A stretch of DNA of 64,000 nucleotides from Forficula auricularia (GCA_024734495.1 JALMQS010000099.1:70933335-70997334); one strand, 5' to 3'; numbered from the stretch's first letter, positions 1-11,619 are shown. Numbers and translations are program-made. Notes: generated from the sequence alone by a model not told the origin.

Positions 1-109
1 TTCTGGTAATAAATTTAAAGTACCTGGAGCCACCGAGCGATGCTCGGCAACTTTTTGTTTCAGTTAAAAGTTATATATTAATATTATTTTTAATTTAAAA
101 TTCTGACAA

Positions 110-305
110 AAACCACCCCGTCACTGCACACCACCCCGGCACCCCACCCCCATACCAGACCCGCTACGCCCCTGGATCCCCGCCCCATACCGCACCCGCA
201 CAACCCCTGAACAACACCCCCGTACCGCCCCCGCGCATCGCACCCCCGCTATGCCCCCTGGACCCCGAACCCGCCACTCCAACCCTGCACCCCCCTACCC
301 CCAGT
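110..305. repeat. C-rich low-complexity minisatellite
   Basis: A cytosine-rich block in AT-rich surroundings, made of irregular repeats around CCCCGCCCCATACC and CGCTACGCCCCTGG. The recurring GCTACGCCCCTGG resembles the inverted end of CAGGGGCGTAGC-type DNA transposons such as the one at 15504-16014, so it may be an expanded transposon end. No coding potential is seen. Confidence 0.6.
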
Positions 306-804
306 TTTTGCATTTCTAATATTCTAGTGGCCCACAGATTATGTATATATAGGTTTATAAATAAATTCCGTATAATTTTTTTTTTAATTAAATAACAATA
401 ATTTATCGAGTTTTATAATAATCAATTAAATTGGCAAATTCTAATATATAATCATATTTATTATTAACTCTTTGTGGGATTTAATACTCGAATTAGTATG
501 TTTTAAAATTAAAAAAACAATTAATAAATAAAAGATAATTGAAAAAATGTAAACAAACTTTTTTATTGAAATTTTCATCTATCAATAATTACTTTAATTA
601 AGAAAAGATCAATTAAGATTAAATTTGTCGAGTTCAGACCTAGCCAGATCGCTTTCTCATCCTCAAAACTTGTTAATAGAATTTGTTTCATCAAAATCGG
701 TAGAGCCGTTTTCAAAATAGAACTAAGATACAAACAAATAAATATATAAACAATTTTTGCTCGTTTAATAAGAGTAGATATAATACTAGTAAACTATTTG
801 AAAT
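306..804. other. AT-rich dispersed-repeat remnant
   Basis: No gene. The start (TTTTTGCATTTCTAATATTCTAG) is a diverged copy of a motif repeated inside the hAT element at 41473-42664. The end (TCATCAAAATCGGT, AGAGCCGTTTTCAAAATAG, CTCGTTTAATAAGAGTAGAT) has the look of the 3' end of a dispersed arthropod repeat. Bases 1-60, with CCGAGCGATGCTCGG, may belong to the same unit. Confidence 0.4.
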
Positions 805-1070
805 TTATTTCTTGAAACACATATCGTTGCTAGACTTTATCCAAAGTCATTTGAAATATTAATATGTTATTGCTTTATTAGTAATCACTAATCACTGGTG
901 TCAATGATGAATTAAAATCAAAAATAAAGATAGATTCTCGCTAGAGGTATAATCTTATTATATTACATGTTTGAAGTATATTAAATCGATCAAACGAATA
1001 AATTTTAAAGAATTAAAAAAAAGTTCTCTTACTCTAGGGTCTAGGGACTCTAGGGTAGAGTAGCATTGGA
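805..1070 (+). repeat. Dispersed repeat family E, diverged copy
   Basis: Shares the blocks GATCGTTGCTAGACTTTATCC, TTGAAATATTAATATG and AATAAATTTTAAAGAATT with the copies at 30.8, 35.4, 54.2, 56.8, 57.2 and 58.2 kb, in the same relative order. It is non-coding. This copy is the most diverged and is probably old. Confidence 0.6.
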
Positions 1071-1458
1071 TAAAGTAAAAAGCAAAATCACATTAATAAA
1101 ATGTAACTAAGGTAGCAAATCTGGAAAACTCGAATATTTATAAGGAAAACTCCACCTTTTCTATTCTCTACCTATTTAAAGCTTATGTAAATACAATACT
1201 TGACCATACCCTGTATGGTAAGTAAAAGTATCCTTTCAGACTTGATGGCTTCCATGGCTCGAGCATTCCTGTACTCGCCTAGCTCCTACGCAGCTTTCAT
1301 TCTTCTGCGCCCAATATGTTGCCTAAACTACAGGCGCACCAACGACATAAATCAAGTTCAAATTCAGGCTACATTTTGAGAATTTCAATTAGTACAATCA
1401 TTTATTTCTCTTTTATAATTCAATATTTTTCTTATATGTGCAAAAAATTGTATTAGTT

Positions 1459-2330
1459 AAAAATCTCTCAAAGACAAAATTGATACAGGTATAGAAATCC
1501 AAGGTCAAAAGATCGCTATGTTAAGATTTGCCGATGACATTGCCCTTCTAGGAAGCAATAAAAAAGAATTAGAGGACGCCTTGAATGGAATTAACCAGAT
1601 CCTAATAGAAGAAATCAAAATGAAAATAAACAAGAATAAAACCAAGGTCCTAGTATGTACAAAAAAAGAACAAACGAGACAGGAATGCATCAAAATTAAC
1701 CAAGAAAACCTAGAAGGAGTTAAGGAATTCCGCTACCTAGGAAGTAAAATAACATGGGATGGGAGGAGCAAAAACGAAATTAAATCAAGAATTGCCCAAG
1801 CAAAAATGGGGTTTAATTCAAAACAAAAACTACTATGCTCCTCCTCAATCAGCTTAGCAAACAGGAAGTTGCTATTGAAGACATATGTATGGAGCATAGC
1901 CATGTACGGGTGTGAAACCTGGACAATTGGAAAAGCGGAGAGAAAGAGATTGGAGGCTTTCGAAATGTGGTGCTACAGAAGAATGATGAATATCAAATGG
2001 ATGGATAAAATTACAAATGAAGAAGTTCTTGGAAGAATCGGAGAAAAGAAGAACCTTGTGGAAGAGTCTGAAGAAGAGAAGAGGTCAGATGATGGGGCAC
2101 ACACTGAGACATGGGGGACTGCTTAGGGATATCTTGGAGGGGGATGTGGGAAAGAAAAGGGGAAGGGGAAGACCCAGATTAGAATATTTCAACCAAATAA
2201 TTGGGGATATGGGATGCCAGACATTTAGAGAGGTTAAACAGCTGGCGGGGGACAGAGTCGAGTGGAGACGGATTGTTGCATCAAACCAGTCTTAGGACTG
2301 TATACTCAATGATGATGATGAAAAATCTCT
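1459..2330 (+). mobile_element. RTE-like LINE, 5'-truncated, with 10-bp TSD
   Basis: The inserted DNA (1469-2320) is bounded by the perfect direct repeat AAAAATCTCT at 1459-1468 and 2321-2330. It starts inside the reverse transcriptase, just before motif C, and ends in a GATGATGATG tail, a short-repeat 3' end typical of RTE/CR1-type LINEs rather than poly(A). The TSD and 5' truncation are what target-primed reverse transcription leaves. Confidence 0.85.
1461..2295 (+). pseudogene. LINE reverse transcriptase C-terminal part, frameshifted
   Basis: The reading frame is open from 1461. LINE similarity starts about 1485 and runs through the catalytic motif C as FADDIALL (1530-1553) into the thumb and C-terminal region with YLGSKI, WSIAMYGCETW and WCYRRMM. 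Near 2045-2055 the frame shifts: the conserved tail (HTLRHGG, KKRGRGRPR, WRRIV) continues in another frame to the stop at 2293-2295. Motifs A and B and the endonuclease are absent, so this is a dead 5'-truncated copy. The tail with GRGRPR is typical of RTE-like elements of arthropods. Confidence 0.85.
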
Positions 2331-3078
2331 AAATGAAAAAATCATTCAAATTCAAGTTCGATTTCGGACAAAAGCTACAATATTCAATTATGTTTTCACT
2401 TGTGATTGTGAAAGATACATTTTTGAAGATATAATGATAAACATTAAACAACTAGCAAATGCATTTCCAAACACATTATGTAAATTTAGAATTTTTTTTC
2501 AGAACAATTAGTATTTTAACTGAAAAAACAAATTGAAAATTACCAATTGCAAGTGATTATCGAAAATGCAGACATTCTACTATAAAGACCCAGGAGGTGG
2601 AAATTTAACTTTTTGAATTATTTATCAACGGTCAGGTATAATTGAAATATCACTTTTAGAAAAACAAAGGAAAGTTTACGTAAACATCAATTGAATAAAT
2701 TAATATAAATAGATATACAGTACAAAGGTTGGAAATAGCTGAAAAACATGCAAAGGAAACGGTGTGTTGATTTTCAAAAAGTAAACAGCTCGCTTTACTC
2801 TCGGTGTGAAGGTGAATATTTTCTTACAAATGAAAATACTGTCAGAGATATTTTCCGTAAACTAAACAAAATGTCATGACCCAATATAATTGTATAATTT
2901 ATAAGGTTCTAAGTATATGTATCTGCTTCCAGACCATACCAGCAAATTAGCAGTCCCTACAGTTAGGGCCGTGAAGAGAAAATCCGGAAACCGGAGGGAA
3001 ATGTCTAGGGGCCCCAAATTAAACAAATATATATAATCAAAGCCAAAATAATTATTTTATCCCTAAAAATGTATTTTA

Positions 3079-3117
<39 letters not shown>

Positions 3118-3686
3118 TTAACAGTTATCAAACAATTTCCATTATTTCAAAATTAAAATTTATCGAAATATTTTTTATTTTTTATTTTATTTATAATTAG
3201 GTACTTTTTATTTTAATGAAATTTTTATTCTTAAAGAAAAAAAGGAAGCCTTTTGTTTTTAAGACTTCTCTCTTCGTTTTAAGTTTTTTAAGTTATGGAT
3301 TTCATATTTGGTATAAGTGTATTTTTTGTATTACCGTAAAAAGTTAAGGATCGTTTTTTTTTTTAATTTTACCCCAGCGAGGGAGAGGATTTTTTCTTTT
3401 TTGAAAAATCAAATTTTCAATAAAATTTCATTTCAAATAGATTTTTTAAAGTAGAGATGTAGTTTTTGCTTACAGAGGTTAAGTAAAAATAAATCATTTG
3501 CCTTTTCATAAATAATATAGTTCTGGTCAATCTGAATTTTCATTAACCTTAAATGTAGATTGGAATAGATTGAAGGATTATATAATATTTTCCTCATTTA
3601 ACATACCAGACTATTTGAAAAGTTCGTGGAGCAGAAATGAAAAAATAAGTTTCTTGTTCTGAAAATGGCTTTATTTTTCAGTATAA
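2331..3686. other. AT-rich intergenic, no gene seen
   Basis: No coding signal. It holds an (AT)n microsatellite at 3081-3112 and, at 2955-3025, a GC-richer patch (TTAGGGCCGTGAAG, CGGAAACCGGAGGG) that may be an old transposon end. Confidence 0.6.
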
Positions 3687-3961
3687 GAAGCCGTTCATAA
3701 ATTACATCACACAGTAGGAGGGGGTATCTCAGATTTGTGAAAAAATGTGACAGGGGGGCCGGGGATCTTAAAAATTATGATTTCACAAAAGTCAAATTAA
3801 AAAATTAAAAAAATGTTCATATACCATATACTTTTAGAATTCAGGTTATTATTAGTGAGAGTGTGACGTGGCATCCACGGGGGCCTCAATGAAAATGTGA
3901 CAGAATATGAATGTTTAAAAATCTTGAAATTCGTGTGACGTAATTTATGGACGGCCTCTAA
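3684..3961. mobile_element. PIF/Harbinger-like MITE, TSD TAA
   Basis: The element at 3687-3958 (272 bp) has terminal inverted repeats GAAGCCGTTCATAAATTAC and, from the other end, GAGGCCGTCCATAAATTAC, followed on both sides by an internal ATCACAC/GTCACAC block. It is flanked by TAA at 3684-3686 and 3959-3961. A 3-bp TWA duplication is the PIF/Harbinger signature. There is no transposase. A second copy with the same ends and TSD lies at 21523-21888. Confidence 0.75.
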
Positions 3962-4158
3962 TCTCCTTTGTAAGCTCAATATATTTTTAATTTAGTAGAG
4001 ATTGTGGTGTTGGTGTAAGGTGAAACATCTTTAATAAAGATAAGAGTAAATAAATATTATGTGTAATATTCACTTACTATGAGTTAAGGATTCTTGGTCA
4101 CTTGTTTCACATTAAAATTAAAAAAATAAAAGATGTAAATTTTTTCAATATATATATA

Positions 4159-4184
4159 ATTTCGAGCTGTAGGCTCATCTTCAG
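4159..4184 (-). ncRNA. Hammerhead-like motif, left arm, decayed helix I
   Basis: On the minus strand: CTGAAGA, one extra T, helix II GAGC/GCTC with loop CTACA, then GAAA. The bases before the first box (TTCC) pair poorly with the strand after the AT run, so this copy is probably weaker than its mirror copy at 4236-4276. Confidence 0.5.
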
Positions 4185-4235
4185 GGAAGTACAGAATTAT
4201 AACTGATTATAACTGATTAACTTATAATTCTGTAC

Positions 4236-4276
4236 TTTCCTGAAGATGAGCTTACAGCTCGAAATATATATATTGA
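4236..4276 (+). ncRNA. Hammerhead-like ribozyme motif, type I
   Basis: In order: helix I strand TTTC (4236-4239), CTGAAGA (4240-4246), a single T, helix II GAGC (4248-4251) with GCTC (4257-4260), GAAA (4261-4264), a short AT run able to form a weak helix III, T at 4272 in the cleavage position, then helix I strand GAAA (4273-4276). All core boxes of a type I hammerhead are present. The unpaired T before helix II departs from the classical fold. Confidence 0.6.
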
Positions 4277-4713
4277 AAAAATTTACATCTTTTATTTTTT
4301 TTAATTTTAATGTGAAACAAGTGACCAAGAATCCTTAACTCATAGTAAATGAATATTACATATAATATTTATTTACTTTATCTTCAATATATTTTTTCCA
4401 GCGATTGCATTTATCCCATCCCTGAAGTGATCTTCTGGAAGTCCTTCAAAATATCTCTCTACGGCTGCGATCATTGATGAAATTGGATGAAAAGCGAATT
4501 CCACGAAGAAATATTTTGAGGTTTGGGAACAGATGGGAGTCAGAGAGAGACAGATCTGGTAAATAAGGTGTATGTTCAAGGAATTCGTACTGTAACTCCT
4601 TCAATTTGGCCATTAGTATGTTAAAATTAATTTTTTTTTTTTTTTAATAATAGATTTCTGTAATTTAAATTATATTAAATAATTATTATTGTTATTCAGT
4701 TCCATTTTGAGAA

Positions 4714-4827
4714 TTAGATGTGACAAATCAGAGGAAAAAAGGAACAATTAAACACATTGTTAAAATTGATCGCATGTTTTAACACTGTGTTTAATTGCTC
4801 CTTTTTCCTCTGATTTGTCACATCTAA
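4714..4827. repeat. Short foldback hairpin
   Basis: An inverted repeat with arms of about 51 bases (4714-4765 and 4777-4827, starting TTAGATGTGACAAATCAGAGG) and an 11-base loop. It is non-coding and resembles the small foldback units at 6191 and 10737. Confidence 0.8.
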
Positions 4828-4997
4828 TAAATAATTATTTTAAACCATATATTATGATAATATAATTTTGTATTTAATTTATTTTAATAGGAAATATTAA
4901 TTCATTGTTATTGCTTGTTAAAATATTTAAATTCAAGTCTTGTAGAAGAAATTAGTGTAGTAAATAGACTTGAAAATGATGCAATTCATTTTTTGAA

Positions 4998-5078
4998 TTT
5001 ATTAGTATATATCTATATATAGCATATATAAATATATTTATATATCTATATATAGCATATATAAATATATTTATATAT
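4998..5078. repeat. 36-bp AT-rich tandem repeat
   Basis: About two units of TATATATCTATATATAGC plus ATATATAAATATATTTA in tandem. The short minus-strand ORF across it is only the translation of this repeat. Confidence 0.75.
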
Positions 5079-5079
5079 C

Positions 5080-6190
5080 TTTTTTTAAATGGAAAAAAAG
5101 TTTTAAAAAGTATGAGTAGGAGAATATCTATTTGCATATTTTATATAAGTAGAAATCATCCCGCACCTAATAAATACGACAATTTTCAATGGAATGATTG
5201 ACAAAAAAACGAAATAGAAAAGTTTTTAAATATGTAATATTTATTTTCTAAATTCTACGAACTAGTTATTATAAAAATTTTGATTATTGATAATGGTAGA
5301 AATAATTGTCAAATTGATGTTTTACTATTTTTAAGATATTCTAATAAAAATTTTAATAAAAAAAAGATGTTATTCAGGTTGTTTGAATGAACATTTTTTT
5401 CCCTGAAGTTGAAATGTTTCAATTTGATAATTGAAATGTAGAAATTACTCAATAAAGAGTAAAGATAATTATTTTCAATATAACTAATTTGAATTTTTCC
5501 AAAATTCTCCCTCTGGTTGTATGTATGCTTGTATTTTCATTTTTATTATTTCCCATTTTTTTGATAGAAAAGGTTTTTCCCAATTGAAATCAAATTGATT
5601 TTTTCACATTGTCTAGATTTAATCCGATATATGGTAATAGGATAAAAAGAGATTTCCCTTAAATTATATCATGAATATTGGTATAGTAATCTTCATTTGC
5701 TTAATTCTTAAGCTTATTTCTTTTAAGACTTAAGCTTTCAAAAAAAGCATTCCAAAAGATTCTTTTTATAAAAATTGTTTTGAAATATGTTATTTTGAGT
5801 CTAAATGTCATATTAGGTTGAATTTGAATTAATTTTGAGGAATTATTTGACTTAAAACACATTTAATGAAAGAAAATTAAATTAATTGCTCTGCTAAGTT
5901 CTGAAATAAATTGGTGCTGAGTTTTTGTTTAATATTTCTTCTAATTTCCCATATTTAAATTTTTGAACTTTCTTTGACAATAATAGGAAAATCACTATTT
6001 TTCAACATTCTAAAACAGTAGCTATTTACAAGTTTTAATGTAAAAAAATAATTCCCGTGAGTATTAAGAAGCTTCAGGTGAATTTCTTAGTTTTTTCTTC
6101 TTAAAAAAGAAATAAGGAATAAATACCGAAAATGCTTTAACAAAATTACCATTTTAATGTTTTTAAAAATTTGATTATTATTATTATTAT
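5080..6190. other. AT-rich intergenic, nothing recognised
   Basis: No ORF with amino-acid bias, no repeat family seen elsewhere in the window, and no RNA gene. TTATTATTATTATT at 6177-6190 is a minor microsatellite. Confidence 0.6.
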
Positions 6191-6298
6191 TTAAAACAGG
6201 ATTAGCAGGGAATTGGACAATAAATGAAAAACAGAGTTTTTATTAATAAAAACTCTGTTTTTCATTTATTGTCCAATTCCTTCTTATTCCTGTTTTAA
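6191..6298. repeat. Loop-less 54-bp foldback hairpin
   Basis: Arms 6191-6244 and 6245-6298 meet directly at AATAAAAACTCTG. The arm sequence AATAAAAACTCTGT with TTGTCCAATTCC matches the bases 3' of the hammerhead motif at 17476-17514 (read on minus) and resembles those 3' of 19848-19885. It is therefore probably the tail part of the same ribozyme-bearing family, duplicated in inverse orientation. Confidence 0.75.
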
Positions 6299-6399
6299 TT
6301 AATACTTATTATGGATGCGAGTGATATACCATTATTATTTTCGTTTTTTTATGACATAGGTGCAAAGAGATTTTACGTACAACAACTAATAGTCAGGGT

Positions 6400-6800
6400 T
6401 CAAACTCATAACATAGAGAAAAACGAAGATATCTTCTGGAGTGGATTGGTGTCAAATGTATCTATATTAGTAGATTGGAAAGAAGAGCCTAGTCTATCAC
6501 CCTCTAGAAGTCATAGGGATAACGAATTGGCGAGTGCGTTAGATCGATTTGTAATTTCAGCCCATAGAGGTTTCATGCTCGCGCAAATAAAGCAGCATTA
6601 GGAATTATTCTCTTTATCTCGTTAAAACAAAAACTATGTAAGTATCTGTATCAAAAAGCTAAAGAGTGGAGTGCGATAAAGATGGGCCAAGGAATCGAGT
6701 GAGCTAGATAATATATAATCTCTCATTAGTTTTATTGCTCGCTTCTGAATTAAATCAAAGATAGCAAGAGAATGCTTGAAACCAAGAAATTAAAACCATC
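6400..6800 (-). pseudogene. Decayed jockey-like LINE C-terminal fragment
   Basis: Read on the minus strand, degenerate frames give HSLAIFDLIQKRAI near 6785-6735, then KLMRDYILSSSLDSLAH, then NAALFARA near 6600-6577. These align in order with the C-terminal region of the jockey copies at 43733-44512 and 52839-53795 (HSLATLDAIQKRAI, SLDSLAH, NALFARS). Stops and frameshifts are many. The 96-codon plus-strand ORF at 6311-6601 is antisense to this relic and is not a gene. Confidence 0.7.
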
Positions 6801-7224
6801 AAGTATAGTTTCTACAACTGTAGTAGCTTCTAGTATATCATGCATTGGAAAATTTTCGATCCATTTAATAAAGTGATTAGTATTAACTAATAAGAAATTA
6901 TATCGATTTTACTAATGTTAAATGTTGATAATTAATGAATGTGAAAAATGTAAAATGTACGAATTTAAAATCTGAACAGAGAATGGATAAGATATGAAAT
7001 AAATAAATAAATAAAAATATTTGGAGAGACAGTAGCGGATTGACATGATTTAACATCGAGGGTGTTCCACATAAGCTATCAAATTTGATGAACGTTTTAA
7101 CCAAGAAAATGTACAACATTTTTGAAGACTCTACAGGTATAAGCAATATTCAAAAAAGGGGAGAATTTGAGTATTCTGTTGTGTAAAAAGTTCAATAGGC
7201 TAATTCTACTAATACTAAAGAGAT

Positions 7225-7339
7225 CATAAGGAGAAATCAATGGGGCTTTGTTGATGCAAATAAAACATATACACATGTATATATATGTATATGTTTATTT
7301 GCATCAATCAGAGAACAACCTCATTGATTTCTCCTTATG
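7225..7339. repeat. Foldback repeat, family C
   Basis: Arms CATAAGGAGAAATCAATG... (7225-7264) and its inverse (7294-7339) surround an AT-rich palindromic loop. The right arm motif TTTATTTGCATCAATCAGAG recurs at 63408-63427, and a diverged inverse copy lies at 60738-60775. It is non-coding. Confidence 0.7.
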
Positions 7340-7374
7340 AATCATCAACTCGGCTACTCTTGGTAAATTAAAGA

Positions 7375-9300
7375 GATCAATCATATTTATCTGAACAGTG
7401 AAATATTACAAGTGTAATTCAATTTCATTTGCTGAAAGTTAGAGATAGAGTTCTTAAACCTAATTTTTATTGAGACAGTATGGGTGTTAATTTGAATGTG
7501 ATTCATTAGAGGCTAAATTCAACAATTCTTAGTAAAATATTGTGTTCCATTGATGTTTACATAAATTATCGTATAAGACAAAATTTATGTATTCATAAAG
7601 ATGTTTCAGTGATTATGATGTTTTGTTTAAGAAACTGAATTAATTGATGTTTTTTGGTGGCTAAATTAATAATCATGGAAAAGACATTTCGGATTAGTCC
7701 GTCTATGTTAAAATGAAAACTTAATTAAAAATTTCTATTATATTGAAAATGTTTTACCACTACGTGTGGGTACATAAATGGAGAACCCTTATCATTGATC
7801 TCTTGACATCGAGGTTCATGGTTGGAGGAAACACTTGGTACTCAAGTAAAATACTACGTAGAGTTATTTTAAAATAGAGTGCTCTATATAAAAATTGAAG
7901 TCTTGTGATTCTAGCATCATTTATCGACAATAAAAAACACCATCAGAATATCCCAAAAAACATCAAGATGAATAAAAATTGTGATTAATTTTCGCAGTTC
8001 ATCATGGCGGGTCTAACTCAAAAAAACAATTAACTTAATCAAAAGACAGAATTATAGCTATATATCTTGTTAATATCGAATTTTCGGCAAATAAAATGCA
8101 TTTATTTATCATCTCAAAATATAATATAATAAATATAAATCTTTTATTTCTCTGAAATATCTTTGAAAAAAAAATTGACTTCATAAACGAAACCAAAAAT
8201 AAAATTTTATTTAGACCAATGAATTGGAATATTTTAAGGACCAAAAAAATTTAACTAAAAGAAGTATTATTTTAAATTGAATAAAAATGTATATTATCTC
8301 CTACCTTTTCCTAAATGATTCAGTAGATAATTTTAAGCTCCTAAAAATAAATGCGCTGCTCAAAAATAGATGGAAAAAAATTCAATCTTACTTGCTGTTA
8401 GATAATACAGTTATTAGACGTTATATCTTTTAAATTTCAGCTTTTCATGAAACATTATTGAATTAATCCGATTAACTTAACTATCTTAATTTTTTTTGTT
8501 GGAAATCTTAACTAGCAGAAAAATAACGATCTCTGCCTTTTTTAGAAAAATTTTATGTTTGTTATAAAATAAAATCTTATTGATTTTTTTCTTAATTAAG
8601 AAAAATGATAAAAATGAAAAATTTAAAAAATGTTTAAAATTGTTCAAATTATATTTATTTTTAAGAATCTAAACTTTATATATCTCCGACCCCATTTTAC
8701 TTTGATAAAAATTTGTCGTGATCCTCTCAATTCTCAAACAGTCTATCAACGATTTTCCTTAAATCTTGAACCGTGATTTATTTAATGAAATCGAAAACGA
8801 AATATCGTTCTTTAACAAGACATTAAATTAACGATTTTTTTAATCATAAAATATAACATCAAAAAGTTTTTTTTTTAATATAACAAAATATATTAATAAT
8901 AAAATAATATTTTTAAACATAAAAAATATTAAAAAAGAGTAAAAATAATAATTTTACTAGAACAGTTTTTCAGCATAAATTTTCTCAAACAGAGGAGTCA
9001 TGAAGATATCACCAAATGCAATTATTTTTCAATCTTTAGTCATGTAGATATTTTTTCAATAACACAATTACAGAGGAAGAGCCTTTTTCTCAGAAATCAG
9101 AATTTACGAAAAGTAATAAAAGGTATAAAATAGAGAAATTTTTCTGCACTCGAAGCTAAAACGCAACAATATTTTCAAAATCTATTTTAATTAATTGTCC
9201 CAAAATAAGTCTATTACCTAATATGACTTGTTAGACTCTCAGAAAACAAAAGGTATAATTTTTCAATTGACTATGAGATTCCTTCATATTTCGATATATC
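7375..9300. other. AT-rich intergenic, nothing recognised
   Basis: No coding signal and no RNA gene recognised. Short ORFs here are AT-rich and unbiased. Confidence 0.55.
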
Positions 9301-9322
9301 TAAACATTCGGAGTGCGTGCTC

Positions 9323-9366
9323 ATACTTGAGAACGATCGCAGTATAAGTCGATCGAAACGTCGTAG
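9323..9366 (+). ncRNA. Degenerate hammerhead-like motif in a PLE-type terminal repeat
   Basis: TTGAGAA (9327-9333) stands where CTGANGA is expected, then one C, helix II GATCG (9335-9339) with CGATC (9350-9354), then GAAACGTC (9355-9362). Helix I is reduced to TAC/GTA. Two core positions deviate, so cleavage is unlikely, but the layout matches the copy at 19848-19885, which has the same TTGANAA variant. It is followed by sequence shared with the PLE terminal region at 63 kb. Confidence 0.5.
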
Positions 9367-9495
9367 TTATATTGTATTATTTGTTCGTGTTCAATAAAAA
9401 TTATAATTAATTATATGTGATTTAAATAAAAATTCAAATTATTATCAAATTATTCACAAAAATAAAATTTTCAACAGCTTCATTACTAATATCTA
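9367..9495 (+). repeat. PLE-associated terminal repeat, fragment
   Basis: TATTGTATTATTTGTTCGTGTTCAATAA, TGTGATTTAAATAAAAATTC and CAACAGCTTCATTACTAAT match the repeats at 29925-30060, 61094-61180 (inverse) and 63041-63380. This is a solo terminal fragment with no coding part nearby. Confidence 0.65.
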
Positions 9496-10730
9496 AATCT
9501 TTGAAATTAATTAAAGATTGTGTTTGTAAGCCCATCAAAAGATTATTAATAAATGCAGAGCAATTTTCTTTGAAATTAAAAAACATTTAAGAATTATTAT
9601 TTTTCACATTTCTTATCCAAAGAATTTTATAAAAAAATGCACTAACTTTATTTTTCTTTTTAAATGTTCTTTAATCTAATCGACTACATATGTCAATTAT
9701 TTCTTATTTTAGCTCAAACGAGAAAGCTAGCATCACTCTTAATAATTTAGAAATGTTCCATATTTTGCCCTCATATAATCAAATAATTTCGCAAAGAGTC
9801 CTTATTTTAATAAAATATTAGAACTAAGGGATTTAAAAGTAAAATATTTATTTGGCTAAAACATTATTTTTTCTTTCAGTATTCATTGAATGTGCATGTT
9901 TTTATTTTATTGAACCAATTATTTTACATGAATTTTAAATGAAATGTATACATTGTATTTGAGCTTCGACTCCGGAGATTAGTTCTCCACCATCGACTGT
10001 CCTTGATCATATTTTTAGTCCTTGTTTTTAATAAGAGGAAAAAACTAATTAAATAAATAAACCTCTTTTCCGATAATATTTATATCCCATTCACCTCTAT
10101 TCCCCTCCAATTCATTGAATGTGCATATGTTTATTAGTGTCATAATGTATACTTTGATTAAAAACTGCACGCCCACCTTGAAATGGTTTTGCCCCATAGA
10201 GGGTCCAGCTCCACAGTTTCGGAATCACTAACTTCATACATTTCATAACCTATGTCTTTATTTCTATACCAGTCCGGTATACACCTAGTGTGCAATCCCC
10301 AAACTTTTCGTTCTCTCCATTATCTTAGACTTAGGATACATTAAATACTGTTCAATTATACACTACTCTGAGAAAAATTGATTCTAATCTTAGTCTTAAA
10401 TCAAGAGAAAAACAATTTTCCAAAATAATAATCTTTAATTAGTACTACTCTATGCGACCACTATTTACCTTAAGATTATGAAATATAATCATAATAATAG
10501 ATTCACTGAATGCAAAAATTATACTGAAAGAGCATAATATATGAGACTAGGAAGACATTTCTGAAAAAAATGAGATATGAATAAAATAAAAGTGACGTGG
10601 AATGGGCCCTCTTAAAAGAAAATAAACTAATAAAGAAACTGGAAAAAATGGCAAGTGATTCACACGCAAAGGGAATTTTTTCAATCTTTTTTCCAAATTT
10701 AAGAATAAGAATAAGATAAACAATCATATA
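9496..10730. other. AT-rich intergenic, no gene seen
   Basis: Unremarkable AT-rich DNA. The less AT-rich stretches at 9960-10010 and 10165-10330 show no ORF, splice pattern or repeat I can support. Confidence 0.55.
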
Positions 10731-10736
10731 TTGAAG

Positions 10737-10820
10737 GAGACAATAAAAGAGTGTGTCTTCTGCTGGAATTATAAATTTTATTTATTTATAACGCAGAAGA
10801 CACACGCTTTTATTGTCTTA
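10737..10820. repeat. Short foldback hairpin
   Basis: Arms GAGACAATAAAAGAGTGTGTC... (10737-10775) and its inverse (10785-10820) flank an AT loop. It is non-coding, and the two short ORFs crossing it are accidental. Confidence 0.75.
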
Positions 10821-10839
10821 TATAAAAAATTCTGCTACT

Positions 10840-11509
10840 CTCGGCAAAAAAACTTTCAATTTAAACAATCATACTTGAAACTAGGAATGAAATACATTGG
10901 TCCTATATTTTAATTTCCCACATTTTATGATTTTTTTTTCTTTTCTTATTCTAAAGCAAATAATGTCTCTTTAGCCTAGGCGATAGGCGGATGTGGTTGA
11001 GGTACATTAATACGGAAAACAGCCCGACGGGTCCGACATGTTTTGCCCATCTAGTTCTATGCAATTAAATAACTGGGAATTTTTTAACCAGCATCGTCGC
11101 CTGCAGAATAGATGGCCTGGTACGCTTCACTACATCGTGGTTGCCTACCTTACAGGAAATTATCCTCTGAATCAAATACCACTCTTCCTATGAACTCGTC
11201 CTTAGTTGATCCTTTCATCAATATTAAAATGTTTTCAAGCCCATTCACTTTTTTATACGTATGGTAGATAACGTAGATAACAATTAAAATAGCATATAAT
11301 CTAATGAACTCAACAATTTCACCAAAAAAAAATATAAGATTCCAAGCTACAACTCCATTCATATTTTTTTTAAACAAGAATAAAATATGGTAAATACGTT
11401 AATCATAAAAAAACAAAAATTATTATTTTGTATCATATATTACCTTTTATCACGAAAAAAGGAAACATGGATATTATAATTAAGAAATTGTGAAATTGAC
11501 GAAATGTTT
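10840..11509. other. Intergenic with a less AT-rich patch
   Basis: Bases 10975-11155 are GC-richer (GCGATAGGCGGATGTGG, AACAGCCCGACGGGTCC, GCATCGTCGCCTGC) but give no convincing ORF or tRNA fold. The remainder is AT-rich and featureless. Confidence 0.45.
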
Positions 11510-11619
11510 ACCCAGATAGCACACTCGCTCTAGAAGTTGTCTTATTCAGCTCTTATTGTCTTTAAGATTTCTTTAAGATGTCTAGAAAACCTCTTCTACA
11601 CCAAGTGTGCTAACAGGGC
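11510..11619. mobile_element. 110-bp MITE with GTTAGCACAC-type ends
   Basis: Terminal inverted repeats: left ACCCAGATAGCACACTCG, right end read inversely GCCCTGTTAGCACACTTG. They extend imperfectly for 26 bases, ending in TAGAA. No TSD is clear. The core TAGCACA also starts the inverted repeat at 26768, suggesting one superfamily. Confidence 0.55.

Larger units (their letters stand above)
3993..4385. mobile_element. Foldback element, family F, with paired hammerhead motifs
   Basis: Left arm about 4037-4202 and right arm about 4221-4384 are near-perfect inverted copies, and each arm carries a hammerhead-like motif (4159-4184 minus, 4236-4276 plus). The outer end GTGGTGTTGGTGTAAGGTGAAACATC (3999-4024) recurs in inverted form at 40360-40385, and a related end at 25449 heads another foldback element with ribozyme motifs. 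No protein is encoded. It looks like a non-autonomous element built from two head-to-head copies of a ribozyme-bearing terminal repeat. Confidence 0.7.
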
